A stretch of DNA of 64,000 bases from Vulgatibacter incomptus_A (GCA_040391605.1 JBEBXK010000017.1:5126-69125), one strand, 5' to 3'. Shown: positions 41,917-52,078, counted from the stretch's first letter. A program made the numbers and translations. The notes: generated by a model not told the origin, from the sequence alone.

Positions 41917-44427
41917 TCACCAACTCCCGAAGTCGAATCGCATCTGCTTGCTGTCTTCGACCTCCTCTGCCTCCTCGCCCTCGTTGAAGTACCCGTGGGG
42001 GTGGTCGCGGACGATGGCGCGAGCGAGGTGCAGCGGAGACGGCCAGCGCAGGGTGCGGTCCCAGGTCGGCGCGACGCGGCACAGGATGCCGATCTGCTGG
42101 AGCAAAGCCTCGCGGCCGAAGGGACCACGGTCCAACACCTGAAGCTCCGTGACACCGAGGGCGTGCCAGTCCTTCCGCAAGTCGCGAGGCTGGGACGCGA
42201 ACCGCGTGCTGTTCCGGGCACCGCGTTCGCGGCTCATGACCGCCGAGCCCGCCAGCACGCAGGTAGGTGCCTCCCCCTCTGCGCCCTCCACCGCCATAAG
42301 CCGGAACGGCGTATGGGTGGCAGGATCGAGCTTCATGGACCAGCCGCCCGTACCAGCGGGTCGCAGCACTTCGCTGGTTGCCGTGCGAACGCGGACGACC
42401 GCTCGACCGTCGCCAGTCATCCACGCCTCGGGCTCTCCCGTGGACTTGTCGGTCAGGCAGGCCCAGAACCTTCGGCACCCGAAGGCGTCGAACAGCAGCA
42501 CGGCCTTGCGGTCGCCGAATCGCCCATAGAACGAGCCCATCGCCCGCTCGACAAGGGCCTTCGCATCGCGATCGCTGTTCGTTGCCTGATCGGATGCCAG
42601 GAAGCTGGCCGTCGCCTTATCGAGCGACACCCAGCCGCGACCGTCCACGAAGCCCCATGCTTCCCGCCCACCGAGTGACACTGCCACGAGGTTGACGACG
42701 TAGCTGGCCCGCCGCCCCGTGGTTTTGCCCGTCAGCCGCGCCCCGTAGATCCCGACCACGAGCGTGTCGTCACCGCATCCGAACTCTGGGAAGGGCCGCA
42801 GGAAGAACCCCGTGCTCCGAAGGAGGTCGCTGACAGCGTTAGCTGCCGCGTGCTCGCGGAACTCATCCTCGGCTTCAGATGCTCCCTTCCTCTCGCCGGG
42901 TGCGGAGTCCCTCGTGATGAACTGCGTAGCAGCGCCCCGCGAGGCGAGATACCGGCGAAGGGCCGGCTTCGGGTCTACCAGGCCATCCTTCTTCCGCGGG
43001 TCATCCTTCGCGGTGGCATCCGTCTCGATAATGGCGGCGACCCGCGTGCCATCGGTTTCCAGGGCGGTCAGCCACCCCTCTGCCCACCGCTCGACGTCTA
43101 CCCGATCGTTACGTTCCAGCAGAAATCTCTCGGCCGCTTCGGGTCGAATGAAGCGGAACACAAACGGTCCGACCACGAGGTCCTTGTCGTCGTCGAGAGC
43201 CTTCAGCCGCAGCTTGAGGTCCACGAGCGCGCTCTTGTCGCGTTCATGGGCGTTCTCAGCGAGGACCTTGGCGAGCGCTTCCCGAACCCGGCGGCGCTGA
43301 TCGGCATGGGCGTACACAACGGCTACCCGCAACTCGACTATGGTCGCAGGGTTGTCCAGGCCGAGAGGCGGGCGCGCCGCCTTCTTTTTGTAGCCAGTTG
43401 CGACGCGCCGGGTCGCGAGCGTGACGGCGCGGTCGTCACCGCCGAGCACGTCCCGCATGTGGTGGCCCACGCACTCGTGGAACCACATGCCAACGCCTCT
43501 GCCGAACGGGTTCATCTGCGGCTGCTTCGCGAAGCCTGTCCGAACGGAACCAGTGGGGATCGGTTCACCGTCCAGCCGGGGTAGCGGGTCGAGACTGGCA
43601 CCCCGTAGAACCTCGGCGGCACCATCGGCCCACGACGTGACCCAGCCCTCCTCTCCGTTCCGTTGCTGCTTCACCCGACCGCGTAGCAAGGGAGTTCCGA
43701 CGCTCAATTCGGCCCATGCGTACTTGGCGCCCTTCGCGAACCGCCAGGTCGGGGCGAGCCGAACGAGGCTGGCCTGGACGGACAAAACGGGGTCCTCGAC
43801 GCCCGGTACCGTGATGAGGTGGAGCGTGAGCTTGTGCATCGCCGCGTCGTCCTTTTTCGGGACGTGCAGCAGGTTGTCCCACGAGAGAAGCGCGGCGTCG
43901 GAGTCCAGTCTCCATCGGATCGACGCGCTGTCGGTTCGCATTGGCTGGGACGCGAGACGGTGCGCCATCTCCCAGATGCCCACGTCCCAGACCCAGCCCT
44001 CCAGCATGTTGGGGCAGAGCCCGGGCCGGCGTTGAATCAGGTCTGCCACCTGGACCTGTTCGGGATTCAGGTCAGGAACGGACTGCGCGAGCAGTTGGCG
44101 CGGGTTGCCGAGCACGCGCGCCTCCCAAGACCCGATCGCGGTCTTGAGGTGCGCGACGCTGATACGCTTGCGAGACACGATAAACGCTCGACCGCTCAGC
44201 GCGCGACGTTCCAACGCTACGAAGTCGCCGATCATCACGCGCAGTGCGGCTGCGAGGCCGCCGTAGGGGAGCTTCCGAAACTCGCCGGGGCTCGCCTTCC
44301 AGTCGGCTTCCAGCGCGTCCCAGGCCCTCGCGAACGCCTCCCCCGGCCGGTACACCCACACCGTCCCGAAGTCCTCGCTCTTCAGGCGGAACGCTGTCGT
44401 GCGAATCGTCTCGATCCTGCCGCTCAT
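41917..44427 (-). CDS. pPIWI_RE family protein (divergent prokaryotic PIWI)
   Basis: About 836 residues from ATG 44427. It has the order expected for bacterial pPIWI_RE proteins: an N-terminal X-like region (YRPGEAFARAWDALEADWK, LPYGGLAAALRVMIGDFVALERR), a central MID-like part (LDNPATIVELRVAVVYAHADQRRRVREAL), and a C-terminal RNase-H/PIWI fold region (TLVVGIYGARLTGKTTGRRASYVVNLVAVSLGG, KALVERAMGSFYGRFGDRKAVLLFDAFGCRRFW, HPHGYFNEGEE). In this family a conserved Arg and Glu are thought to contact the guide strand. It is last in a three-gene operon with a DinG-like helicase and a nuclease, overlapping the helicase by ATGA. That operon is the published hallmark of the family. Mechanism is inferred: guide-directed targeting of invader nucleic acid. 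Confidence 0.82.
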   Translation of the reverse strand: MSGRIETIRTTAFRLKSEDFGTVWVYRPGEAFARAWDALEADWKASPGEFRKLPYGGLAAALRVMIGDFVALERRALSGRAFIVSRKRISVAHLKTAIGSWEARVLGNPRQLLAQSVPDLNPEQVQVADLIQRRPGLCPNMLEGWVWDVGIWEMAHRLASQPMRTDSASIRWRLDSDAALLSWDNLLHVPKKDDAAMHKLTLHLITVPGVEDPVLSVQASLVRLAPTWRFAKGAKYAWAELSVGTPLLRGRVKQQRNGEEGWVTSWADGAAEVLRGASLDPLPRLDGEPIPTGSVRTGFAKQPQMNPFGRGVGMWFHECVGHHMRDVLGGDDRAVTLATRRVATGYKKKAARPPLGLDNPATIVELRVAVVYAHADQRRRVREALAKVLAENAHERDKSALVDLKLRLKALDDDKDLVVGPFVFRFIRPEAAERFLLERNDRVDVERWAEGWLTALETDGTRVAAIIETDATAKDDPRKKDGLVDPKPALRRYLASRGAATQFITRDSAPGERKGASEAEDEFREHAAANAVSDLLRSTGFFLRPFPEFGCGDDTLVVGIYGARLTGKTTGRRASYVVNLVAVSLGGREAWGFVDGRGWVSLDKATASFLASDQATNSDRDAKALVERAMGSFYGRFGDRKAVLLFDAFGCRRFWACLTDKSTGEPEAWMTGDGRAVVRVRTATSEVLRPAGTGGWSMKLDPATHTPFRLMAVEGAEGEAPTCVLAGSAVMSRERGARNSTRFASQPRDLRKDWHALGVTELQVLDRGPFGREALLQQIGILCRVAPTWDRTLRWPSPLHLARAIVRDHPHGYFNEGEEAEEVEDSKQMRFDFGSW

Positions 44428-47400
44428 CCCGCTTCCCCTAGTGTCGAGCCTGCGAGGTCGAACCTCGCGTACTTGCCAAGTCCGGCGACGAACGCGCCGT
44501 GGAGTTCCATCATCTCGTCGAGCCAACCCTGCGCGCGCCACCAGCCGAGCACGTCGCCGACGAGGCCCGTCCAGGGCACCACATCGTCCGCGAAGGCACC
44601 GTCCACGAAGAACAGGTCTACGGGTGTGCCTCCGCGTCGGGCTCGTCCCGCAAGCTGCGCGAGATCGACGAGCACGTCGCAGATCAGCTCTCGTCGAAGC
44701 TCCTCGTCCATGTGGCGGAACATGGCCGAGCTTCGCTGCAACGCGCGCAACCGCCGGCGAGCATCCGCGCGCTCCGTGTCGATGGTCTCGCTGGGGGCAC
44801 CGCACCACACTGGAGGATGAAGGCGGGAGTTGTAGGCGATGTGGGCGAGGAACCGAGCCGCGTCGTGGCTCGGCGGTACGGGCCGGGTGAGCACGAAGAT
44901 CCCTGACAGCGCGGACAACTGCGACTTCGGCTGGAGGATGTTGTGTCCACGCGCGACGACGCTCAGCGGACCGACCAGCACCGCTGGTGCCGGCTCGTGC
45001 CCAAAGGACTCCAGCCGCGCCCGCGAGAGCGCGCCAGGGTTGTTCTTCGCCGCGTTCGCGTCCGAAACGAGGTGACGCACGGCCAGGTTCTTGACTACGA
45101 CCCGCCTCAGTCCCTCAGCGACCGCGTTGGCTTCGTCGTAGCTTCCCGTCACTAGCAGCGCCCGCGCTCTGCCGGCTGTCTCCGGGTTCGCGTGCTGCCG
45201 CTCGAGGTAATGAGAGAGCGTCGTGTTCCAGAGCTCGACCGCCGCATCCCGCGCGGCCTCCATGCGCTCCCCGTGGCTGCCGGTCCCGGAGATCCTGGCC
45301 TGCACACTCGCCTCGTGGACCGAGACGTTCCTGGCCTCATCCTTCACCCAGCCGATCACCTCTCCGAGCACGTCTGCACGGGGCGACCCACGGAAGCGGC
45401 AGGTGGCCGACAGGCCCAGCACGATCCGAGGCGTACCGGCGAGCGTGTGAGACACAAGACCTCCAAGCTCGCGCAGGAGGCCATGGGGATCGCCGGACAT
45501 AATGCGGGTTTCGAGCGCCCCCTGTTCCCCGAGCCGCTCCGCGAAGGCGTACCCCTGCAATCGACGCCCCAGAGGCCCCGCCGGCGAGGGCTGCCACGAC
45601 GCGTACCCGAGAAGGTCATCCCGCAGATCGGCCGCTTGTTGCACCTCGCGCTGCTCCAAGCCGGGCAGCTGAGGGCGTAGGTGTTCGAGTGCACGATCGA
45701 GCTGCACGAGCACGGCGCGCAGGATGAGGCGCTGTGCGATTCGGCTGCGGTCCTCCTGCGACGCGCCGGAATGGCGCCCGCGAAGCGGCCACGTCTCCAG
45801 CGCGCGCATGAGGTCGGCCTGCACGTCAGCCATGCGCGTTCCGTCCCCGAGTCCGGGCCCGAGAGGACGCAGCGCGAGCCGAAGCGACTCGGCGCGCTCG
45901 TCCTCGGCAGCCGGATCGGAATCGTACAGCTTGCCGAGCTTGTCCAGCCCGTCCTCACCGTCATCGAACAGACGGAACGCGAGCCAAGCGTCGTGAGCCT
46001 GGCGCCACGTCATCTGACCCCGTGTCGGCCAGTCCAGCTCCTTGCGGTTGATCAACTCTGCGAGTCGCTCGGCCTCGTGGGTGATGCGGGCCAGGGCGGA
46101 CCGGCCGCGCTCGAACCGCACGGTGGAGTCCAGCCGGTTCTCCGCGCGGCGACGCTCAACTTCGATGAGCAGTTGGTAGGGCTTGCTCAGCCGCCCCCGG
46201 GATGAGAGCACGAGCCCTCGGCTGTTCGAGCCGATTGCCGTATTCTGCAAGGCATCGATCTCGTCGATGAGAACGACAGCAGACCTTCGGAGCACGAGTT
46301 CGGCGGTGGTGAGCTTCCGAGGCGGGCCGTCGTCCACCGACACCTCTATGGGCACGCGCCCACCGAGGAAGGCATGGTGGTTGACGACGAGAACCTCGGC
46401 CGTGGTCGCGTCTCGGAAGGCCGAGAACCTACCGCACTCCGCGGCGAAGGGACAACCTACCTTCCGCTCCTTGCCAGTTTTGCGGTCTCGCTGACGGAGG
46501 CGCGTGCAGGGCTCCTCTCCGGTCGTCGGGGTGGAGCCACCCTCGGCATAGGCGGCGAGCAGGCACGAGTAGCCAACCCGTTGCAGCGCCCAGGCGGCGT
46601 CGGGATCCTCCTTCGGCGGGTGATCGAGGTACGATCCGAGCCGGTCGGCGAGTCTCCTCCACGAGCTGACCGGCACGATGGACAGCGCGGCACCCGCCTT
46701 GAACGCAGCGTCGCGAAGGCGCAGCGTCTCAGTCCAGACGGACTGAATGTCGGGCACGACCAGCGCCACGGGCACACCACGCCGCGCCAAGTGGAGGGAG
46801 AATAACCTCGCGAACACAGACTTTCCCGTCCCGGTAGGGGCAAGCGCCAGCTTCGTCACGCCGGGCGAGCCGATAGTCGCCTTAACTCCTCCCGTCGCGA
46901 CGAAATTGTCGAGGAACGCCTGAACGCCGTACCGCTCGAACGGGCCTATGCTCCCGTCCTCTTGGTCGTCGATCTTCCTCGCGAGTGCCAACAGAGCGTC
47001 TCGGTCGAGCAACTCGCCGTCCTGGAGCGGGGTGGTCCTGAGCGTAGCCGCCTGGGCCGGCGACTTGGGTAGGTGCGCGCGCGGAACACGGAACGTCAGG
47101 TCGCCGCCAGCCAATACTAACGGGCCTGCCGTCGAATTCTCCGCTGCGGGCGTGGACGACTTGCCACGCTGCTTCTCGATTTGCGCGAACCACAGGTCGA
47201 TCCGGTCGTTGAGCGAAGCGCCTCGAACCAGCGTGTAGCCGGTGGACCATCCGACTCGGACTTCCTCCTGGCCCTGGACGGCCTCAAAATCGGACGACTG
47301 ATCTAAGAGGACGCGGGCGCGGTCAAGGAACGCTCGATCATCGGCGAGATCGTCCGACCGGACCGCGAGGAAGCGCGCGACCATCCGACGGGCCTCAGCA

Positions 47401-47537
47401 TCCCGCTCCCACCCGGGCCAGAGGTGAACCCGGCCGTGGACGAGCATCCGAGCGTCGCCGAGGGTCGGCTCCTCGTCAAAGTGCCGAAGCGTCAGCGCTA
47501 GCGCGAGCAGGGTCGTGAGGTCCGCCGAGTTGGTCAC
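44424..47537 (-). CDS. DinG-family helicase of pPIWI_RE system
   Basis: About 1037 residues from GTG 47537. Walker A is LALAPTGTGKSVFARLF (GTGKS at 236–240), after a 230-residue N-terminal domain. A Cys cluster (EEPCTRL, VGCPFAAECGRF) lies where DinG/XPD helicases hold their Fe-S cluster. A DEAH-equivalent VVLIDEIDALQN follows, and motif VI is AQLAGRARRGGTPVDLFFVDG. XPD/DinG enzymes unwind 5'-to-3', and DinG acts on R-loops, fitting a system proposed to attack RNA–DNA hybrids or plasmid replication. It overlaps both neighbours by four bases (GTGA, ATGA), so the three proteins are made together. Confidence 0.88.
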   Translation of the reverse strand: MTNSADLTTLLALALTLRHFDEEPTLGDARMLVHGRVHLWPGWERDAEARRMVARFLAVRSDDLADDRAFLDRARVLLDQSSDFEAVQGQEEVRVGWSTGYTLVRGASLNDRIDLWFAQIEKQRGKSSTPAAENSTAGPLVLAGGDLTFRVPRAHLPKSPAQAATLRTTPLQDGELLDRDALLALARKIDDQEDGSIGPFERYGVQAFLDNFVATGGVKATIGSPGVTKLALAPTGTGKSVFARLFSLHLARRGVPVALVVPDIQSVWTETLRLRDAAFKAGAALSIVPVSSWRRLADRLGSYLDHPPKEDPDAAWALQRVGYSCLLAAYAEGGSTPTTGEEPCTRLRQRDRKTGKERKVGCPFAAECGRFSAFRDATTAEVLVVNHHAFLGGRVPIEVSVDDGPPRKLTTAELVLRRSAVVLIDEIDALQNTAIGSNSRGLVLSSRGRLSKPYQLLIEVERRRAENRLDSTVRFERGRSALARITHEAERLAELINRKELDWPTRGQMTWRQAHDAWLAFRLFDDGEDGLDKLGKLYDSDPAAEDERAESLRLALRPLGPGLGDGTRMADVQADLMRALETWPLRGRHSGASQEDRSRIAQRLILRAVLVQLDRALEHLRPQLPGLEQREVQQAADLRDDLLGYASWQPSPAGPLGRRLQGYAFAERLGEQGALETRIMSGDPHGLLRELGGLVSHTLAGTPRIVLGLSATCRFRGSPRADVLGEVIGWVKDEARNVSVHEASVQARISGTGSHGERMEAARDAAVELWNTTLSHYLERQHANPETAGRARALLVTGSYDEANAVAEGLRRVVVKNLAVRHLVSDANAAKNNPGALSRARLESFGHEPAPAVLVGPLSVVARGHNILQPKSQLSALSGIFVLTRPVPPSHDAARFLAHIAYNSRLHPPVWCGAPSETIDTERADARRRLRALQRSSAMFRHMDEELRRELICDVLVDLAQLAGRARRGGTPVDLFFVDGAFADDVVPWTGLVGDVLGWWRAQGWLDEMMELHGAFVAGLGKYARFDLAGSTLGEAG

Positions 47538-48622
47538 TTCGCCCCCTTGACGCGCCTGATAATCTCGCCGACATCCGCGAAGAGGTACCCGAAACCGGGG
47601 TCCACGAGCCGTTGGAGTCGCGGGACCTGCTCTCGGCGCGCACTCGGCACGACAATCCATGTCGGCTCAGTCACCGGGTTCTCGTTCAGATGCCGCGCGA
47701 GCGAATTGACCGAGCTGTGGTCCTTCAGATCGATCCGCCAGCGATGGGTGCCCCGACGAACATCGAGGTCGTAGGCGTCGACAAACGGCCAGAGTTCGAC
47801 CTCCACTCCATCGATTCGGCCGAGCAGTCGTTCCAGCGCGAGTTCCTCCAGCCCCGGTAACACTGTGAAGCGCCAAATCCCCGGACGCAGGGCCACCACG
47901 TTATCGGTCGAAGCGGGCGTCGGGGCCGTCAGACTGCCAAGGCCGACCAAACGCTCTTCCCGCAGAGCGAACTGAGCACCGGCCGCGAGACAGGTCGGCG
48001 ATCGGTGGCAGGACACCGACATGTCTTGCACCTGCATCGGCCACCCACATCGAGGGCACGGGTAGAACACCTCCCGCCCATGTGCTCGCAGTCGTGCCGT
48101 CGTCGGCACGGCCTCGTAGACGCGCGCGAGCTCGAGGCCGACGGGAAAGAGCGCCTCTGCGGCCACCGCGTAGTCGACCGCGGCATGCTCCACGAGGAAT
48201 CGACGGAAGGCAGTGTAGGTAGCCGCCTCATCGTCGCGACCTCGAATGTGGCTCATGGCGGCCCGGATCACCTTCTGCTCGACCTCCGCAAGGGGCGAAC
48301 CGCCGGCATCGTCTGCGAGGTCCTCACACAGCGGCGTGGGCTGCCCATCCTTGACGAGTACGAGCGAACCCGCAGACGGCAGCCACGTTCCGACGGGCTC
48401 CGAGAGCCTCTCCACGAGCTCCGCAACGATGAGGGCTGGAAGGCGGTGGTGCCGGCGTGCACGGCTCACCCACGAGGCGGCGTGCATCATCCGCTCGATG
48501 AGCCGCTTGCCCTCTAGCGCACTATCGCCACCACGCGCGCACCACGCTGTCGCCGCCAGCGCCGAAAGGACGAGGGCCTTGTCGCGGTCGAGAGCGTCGG
48601 GCGCCTCCAATGCATCGATCAT
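47534..48622 (-). CDS. pPIWI_RE-associated nuclease with zinc ribbon
   Basis: About 362 residues from ATG 48622 with GGGGAA upstream. An alpha-helical N-terminal half (the Y/Z-type region) is followed by a zinc ribbon (YPCPRCGWPMQVQDMSVSC, then C in SPTC) and a PD-(D/E)xK core: VELWPFVDAYDLDVRRG gives the first acid, and HRWRIDLKDHSSV the D-x-K. This is the restriction-endonuclease-fold partner reported in pPIWI_RE operons. It is first of the three coupled genes. The catalytic Asp and Lys look intact. Confidence 0.82.
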   Translation of the reverse strand: MIDALEAPDALDRDKALVLSALAATAWCARGGDSALEGKRLIERMMHAASWVSRARRHHRLPALIVAELVERLSEPVGTWLPSAGSLVLVKDGQPTPLCEDLADDAGGSPLAEVEQKVIRAAMSHIRGRDDEAATYTAFRRFLVEHAAVDYAVAAEALFPVGLELARVYEAVPTTARLRAHGREVFYPCPRCGWPMQVQDMSVSCHRSPTCLAAGAQFALREERLVGLGSLTAPTPASTDNVVALRPGIWRFTVLPGLEELALERLLGRIDGVEVELWPFVDAYDLDVRRGTHRWRIDLKDHSSVNSLARHLNENPVTEPTWIVVPSARREQVPRLQRLVDPGFGYLFADVGEIIRRVKGAK

Positions 48623-48863
48623 GGGAGTTCCCCGCTGGAGTTGACGGTCTCGTGTCGGGACCTGGAACCAGATCGAGTCCGAGTCGAGCGAGGCGCGGGT
48701 ACGGGGGGCCAGAACCCCCACCATACCGCGCTCACCGTTCCCGTTGCCCATCGGGCTCCAGAACCCTGATCTCCAAAAGTGGACGATACCGGCTCATTGT
48801 GGATCGTAGGGGCGGTCTCCGGTCCCCCTTGCCGCGTTTCAGTCGGGTCCATGTTCTCTGTCC

Positions 48864-51026
48864 TCATCCTAGCCCCGATACATCCGCATGGAGTTGCCGG
48901 AGGTGGACAATGCCGAGATCCAGGATGGGCTCAAACATGAACGAGTTCAGGTGAATGTTCTCAGGTGTCATCAGCTGAACTTGACCGAGGACACGCAACC
49001 CCTGAACATTCGCACGAAAGCGTGCGCGGTACTCCTGCAGGAGTCTATGTGTCTGATTTTTTGTAATACTGCCGACGAAGGTCGGATCCGCAAGCTTATC
49101 AATCATGTGCTTCTCAGCAAGGAGCCGGATTGCCATGCTCAACACGAGCTTCTCCTCAAGCTCTACGTGCTCCTCCGTCGCAGAGGCGATGGCCGCTGCC
49201 GTGTCGTGGAGAAGGTCCGTCACGAGGGTCGACCGGGTGGGCAGCGCTGGAGGTGCATAGTTGTGGACTACCTTCTGATACTGAGCGTCTAAGTCCGCCA
49301 AGGTCATTGTCTGAGTCCGAGTCTTGAAGTGGAGAACCTCAGTGAGCTCATCGAACACGTCCTGGTAGCCACAGTACTCCGCGAGGTTGCGAACGAACGG
49401 GACCGAAGCCAGGAACTTCTTCGGGTTCTCCGACTCATTCTGCCAATCCGTGAGGGGGTTCCGCTGGTACGTCTCCTGCACAAGGCTGACGGATCGGCCG
49501 TTGCGGCCGGCCAAGCGTCGGTTGCCGCGCGGGATGGCAAGGCGACTCGCCACACTTCGATGGAAGTCGAAGTTATGGGTAAGGATAATCAAGCGGAAGA
49601 CACCTGACATCGAGATTTCCTGGAGGTACTCTATAATGGCGTACTTGTTCCTATAATCAAACGAGTCAGCGATATCATCGACAACCACGAGCACCGGTGC
49701 GCCCGCCTTCTCTCTCGCGCGCAGTTCAAAGATCACATTGAGCAGGTAAAGGGCACGACGCTCACCCTGACTCAGCGCGAGCAAGAGCTCCTTCGAAGTG
49801 TCGACCTGCTTCGTGTCGCCAGCGTCGTGGAACTGGAACACGACGCGGGGGGCGTCATCCTTGAGGATCACGTCGGCCTGGTTCTCCACCCTAAGGTCGA
49901 AGGGCACCGAGAACCTTTCATTGAAGGTGGCGACTACCTCCGACCACTCGGTGGCCTGAGCCTTGGCCTGCGCGACAACCCTCTCGATAACCGATCGGCT
50001 ATCCTTGTACTGTTCCTGAAGCACAGCCAAGAGCGGCTTCTCCAACGCCAAGTACGCGCCCCACACGTCGCGTCGGAGTTTATGCGGGTCCGCAAGAGAC
50101 GCCAGCATCGCCTGGTTGGCCTGCAGGAACTCGCGGAGGTTCCGAAGCTCTGCGTTCGCGGAGATCTTCTTGTCGAACGCATCGAAGGACTTCCGGAGCT
50201 TCGAGTCTGCTAGAACGCGGTTCAGCTCGTCGTCAACTCGTTGGCGAAGGTCATCGGCGTCCCGGATCTCCAATGGCTGGCCGTCATTATTAAGGATCAG
50301 CCAATGCTTGGCGTCGAAGAATCGGCTTTCCTTAATGGACTTGTGGAGTGAGCCAGCTCGAGTGTGGTTGAACTTACTCGTCAGGATCGGTGACTTGGAA
50401 ATGAGATCATCGAATTGTTGAACATAGTTTTCGATCTGCGCCACGGCATCCCTACTCACGATGAACTGTAGCGCCTTCTCGCTAAACAAAACGGCGTAGG
50501 GCACCGAAGCGAGGCTTGTATCTGCGGAGCCTGCAAGAGCATCGAGTGCATCAATGCCGTCCAAGAGGCTGGACACGCCGACAGCCGTACAAAGCTCAGA
50601 TTCAGGAGTCACGGTCCGCCCTCTCAGGCCCGAATGTAGCTTCAACGCGCCGAGGAGGTCGGCTTTGCGCTGCTCGACCGCCGAGACAGCGGCCTCGTAC
50701 TCGGTCTTCAACGTCGCTTCAACAAGAAGGGTCGAGACGTTCTTCGGCTGATAGGACTCCTCGTAGGGAGGGACGACGAGAACTCGGTCGGGAGCGAGAG
50801 GCGTTCCGTCTTGGTCGGTGACTTTCCGTGTCGTCTGTCGAGCCGGAAACATCTGGTCGCTGGAAGCCTCGTTGCGCGACAGATCGGCGAGCGTACGCGC
50901 GAAGGAGGTCTTCATGAACCCGTTGGGTGCGTACACCACATGGACGTTGGCTCGAATGAAATCGAACTCGCACGACACCTCACCGATACCGTAGCAGTTG
51001 GTCAGGTTCACTATCACCTTCTGCAT
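48864..51026 (-). CDS. AAA_13-like ABC-type ATPase
   Basis: About 720 residues from ATG 51026 with GGAGAAGG upstream. Walker A is VVYAPNGFMKTSFARTL (about 31–47), with Met in place of the usual Gly. Long coiled-coil arms follow, then the ABC signature LLLALSQGERRALYLLNVIFEL and Walker B VLVVVDDIADSFDY, with the H-loop in IILTHNFDF. These SMC/RloC-like ATPases are frequent lone defence genes, often with a nuclease part; no nuclease motif is evident here. It lies 240 bases upstream of the pPIWI_RE operon on the same strand. Whether it belongs to that system is open. Confidence 0.8.
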   Translation of the reverse strand: MQKVIVNLTNCYGIGEVSCEFDFIRANVHVVYAPNGFMKTSFARTLADLSRNEASSDQMFPARQTTRKVTDQDGTPLAPDRVLVVPPYEESYQPKNVSTLLVEATLKTEYEAAVSAVEQRKADLLGALKLHSGLRGRTVTPESELCTAVGVSSLLDGIDALDALAGSADTSLASVPYAVLFSEKALQFIVSRDAVAQIENYVQQFDDLISKSPILTSKFNHTRAGSLHKSIKESRFFDAKHWLILNNDGQPLEIRDADDLRQRVDDELNRVLADSKLRKSFDAFDKKISANAELRNLREFLQANQAMLASLADPHKLRRDVWGAYLALEKPLLAVLQEQYKDSRSVIERVVAQAKAQATEWSEVVATFNERFSVPFDLRVENQADVILKDDAPRVVFQFHDAGDTKQVDTSKELLLALSQGERRALYLLNVIFELRAREKAGAPVLVVVDDIADSFDYRNKYAIIEYLQEISMSGVFRLIILTHNFDFHRSVASRLAIPRGNRRLAGRNGRSVSLVQETYQRNPLTDWQNESENPKKFLASVPFVRNLAEYCGYQDVFDELTEVLHFKTRTQTMTLADLDAQYQKVVHNYAPPALPTRSTLVTDLLHDTAAAIASATEEHVELEEKLVLSMAIRLLAEKHMIDKLADPTFVGSITKNQTHRLLQEYRARFRANVQGLRVLGQVQLMTPENIHLNSFMFEPILDLGIVHLRQLHADVSGLG

Positions 51027-51298
51027 GCCTTCTCCCGCTGGCTCTGCACGAGCGCGATCCACTATCCTCGACTAGGTTAGCGCGAGCAACCGAACTTTCC
51101 TTCTCCGAGTGGCCAGATTGACTATGCCGCCCTGCGACCCGAGATGTAAAGAGACTCGTGCTCGACAGGTGTCAAGGGTCGGCCCTACTGATCGCGCTGG
51201 TTCGGCCAAATTGAACGCCCGATCGAGCGGCCTGGTGATGGGCTCCTCCAGGAAAACAACGTGAGCGTCGGGGGCGGCCAAACCGATCGCATCCATCG

Positions 51299-52078
51299 CT
51301 ACACCGAGGCCTCGGAAATCTCCGCCGAGGTTGCGCGCTTTCGTCGGCCTCCAGGCGGGTTCCGGTAGGAGTCGCCCTCGATCACGAGGACGTGAGCGTG
51401 GTGGACGAGCCGGTCGATCGCCGCGCTCGCGAGGAGGGGGTTGCCGAAGAGCGGGTGCCACTCCTCGAGCGCGCGGTTCGAGGTGATGATCGTGGAGCCC
51501 CGCTCGTACCGACGGCGGACGAGCTCGAAGAGGTCGACCGGCTCGTCCTGGGAGAGCGGGCGCAGCCCCAGGTCGTCGTCGACGAGCACATCTGGGCTGG
51601 TAAAGCGCGGGAGCCTCTTTTCGTAGGATCCGTCGCCCCGCGCGGCGCGGAGCTGAGTGAGGAGCTCGTGGGCACCCACGTAGAGGACCTGGTGCCCGGC
51701 GAGGCATGCGCAGTGGCCTAGGGCCTGGGCAATTTGCGACTTGCCTACGCCGGTAGGCCCGACGATGAGGACGTTCTCGTGCCGCTCCACGAAGGCGCAC
51801 GTGGCCAGGTCGAGGAGCTTCGCCTTCGGCACCGACGGGTTGAAGTGGAACTCGAAGTCGTTGATGGTCTTGGCGTGCTCGAAGTTCGCGCGCCGCACGC
51901 GCTGCGAGAGCTGCTTCGAGTCGCGACGCTTGACCTCGTCGGAGAGCAGTCGGTAGAGGAACTCAGAGTAGGACAGGTCGCCGTCGACCGCTTGCTTCGT
52001 CCATAGGTCGAGGGTCTGCAGCACGCCAGAGAGGCGCAGCTTCTTCAGAAGGGGAACCAGATCGTCAGTTGGGCTCAT
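51299..52078 (-). CDS. istB: IstB, IS21-family helper ATPase
   Basis: About 259 residues from ATG 52078. SPTDDLVPLLKKLRLSGVLQTL opens the protein; Walker A is VGPTGVGKSQIAQAL and Walker B VDDDLGLRPL, followed by STIITSNRALEEW and DRLVHHAHVLVIEG. IstB activates the IstA transposase. Its start overlaps the end of the istA remnant by 14 bases, the usual IS21 order. The partner is truncated, so the element is probably immobile. The gap 51064–51298 holds only IS end sequence. Confidence 0.9.
   Translation of the reverse strand: MSPTDDLVPLLKKLRLSGVLQTLDLWTKQAVDGDLSYSEFLYRLLSDEVKRRDSKQLSQRVRRANFEHAKTINDFEFHFNPSVPKAKLLDLATCAFVERHENVLIVGPTGVGKSQIAQALGHCACLAGHQVLYVGAHELLTQLRAARGDGSYEKRLPRFTSPDVLVDDDLGLRPLSQDEPVDLFELVRRRYERGSTIITSNRALEEWHPLFGNPLLASAAIDRLVHHAHVLVIEGDSYRNPPGGRRKRATSAEISEASV

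Noticed and set aside
51072..51800. 242-codon minus frame overlapping istB
   Set aside because: Out-of-frame shadow of the IstB coding sequence.
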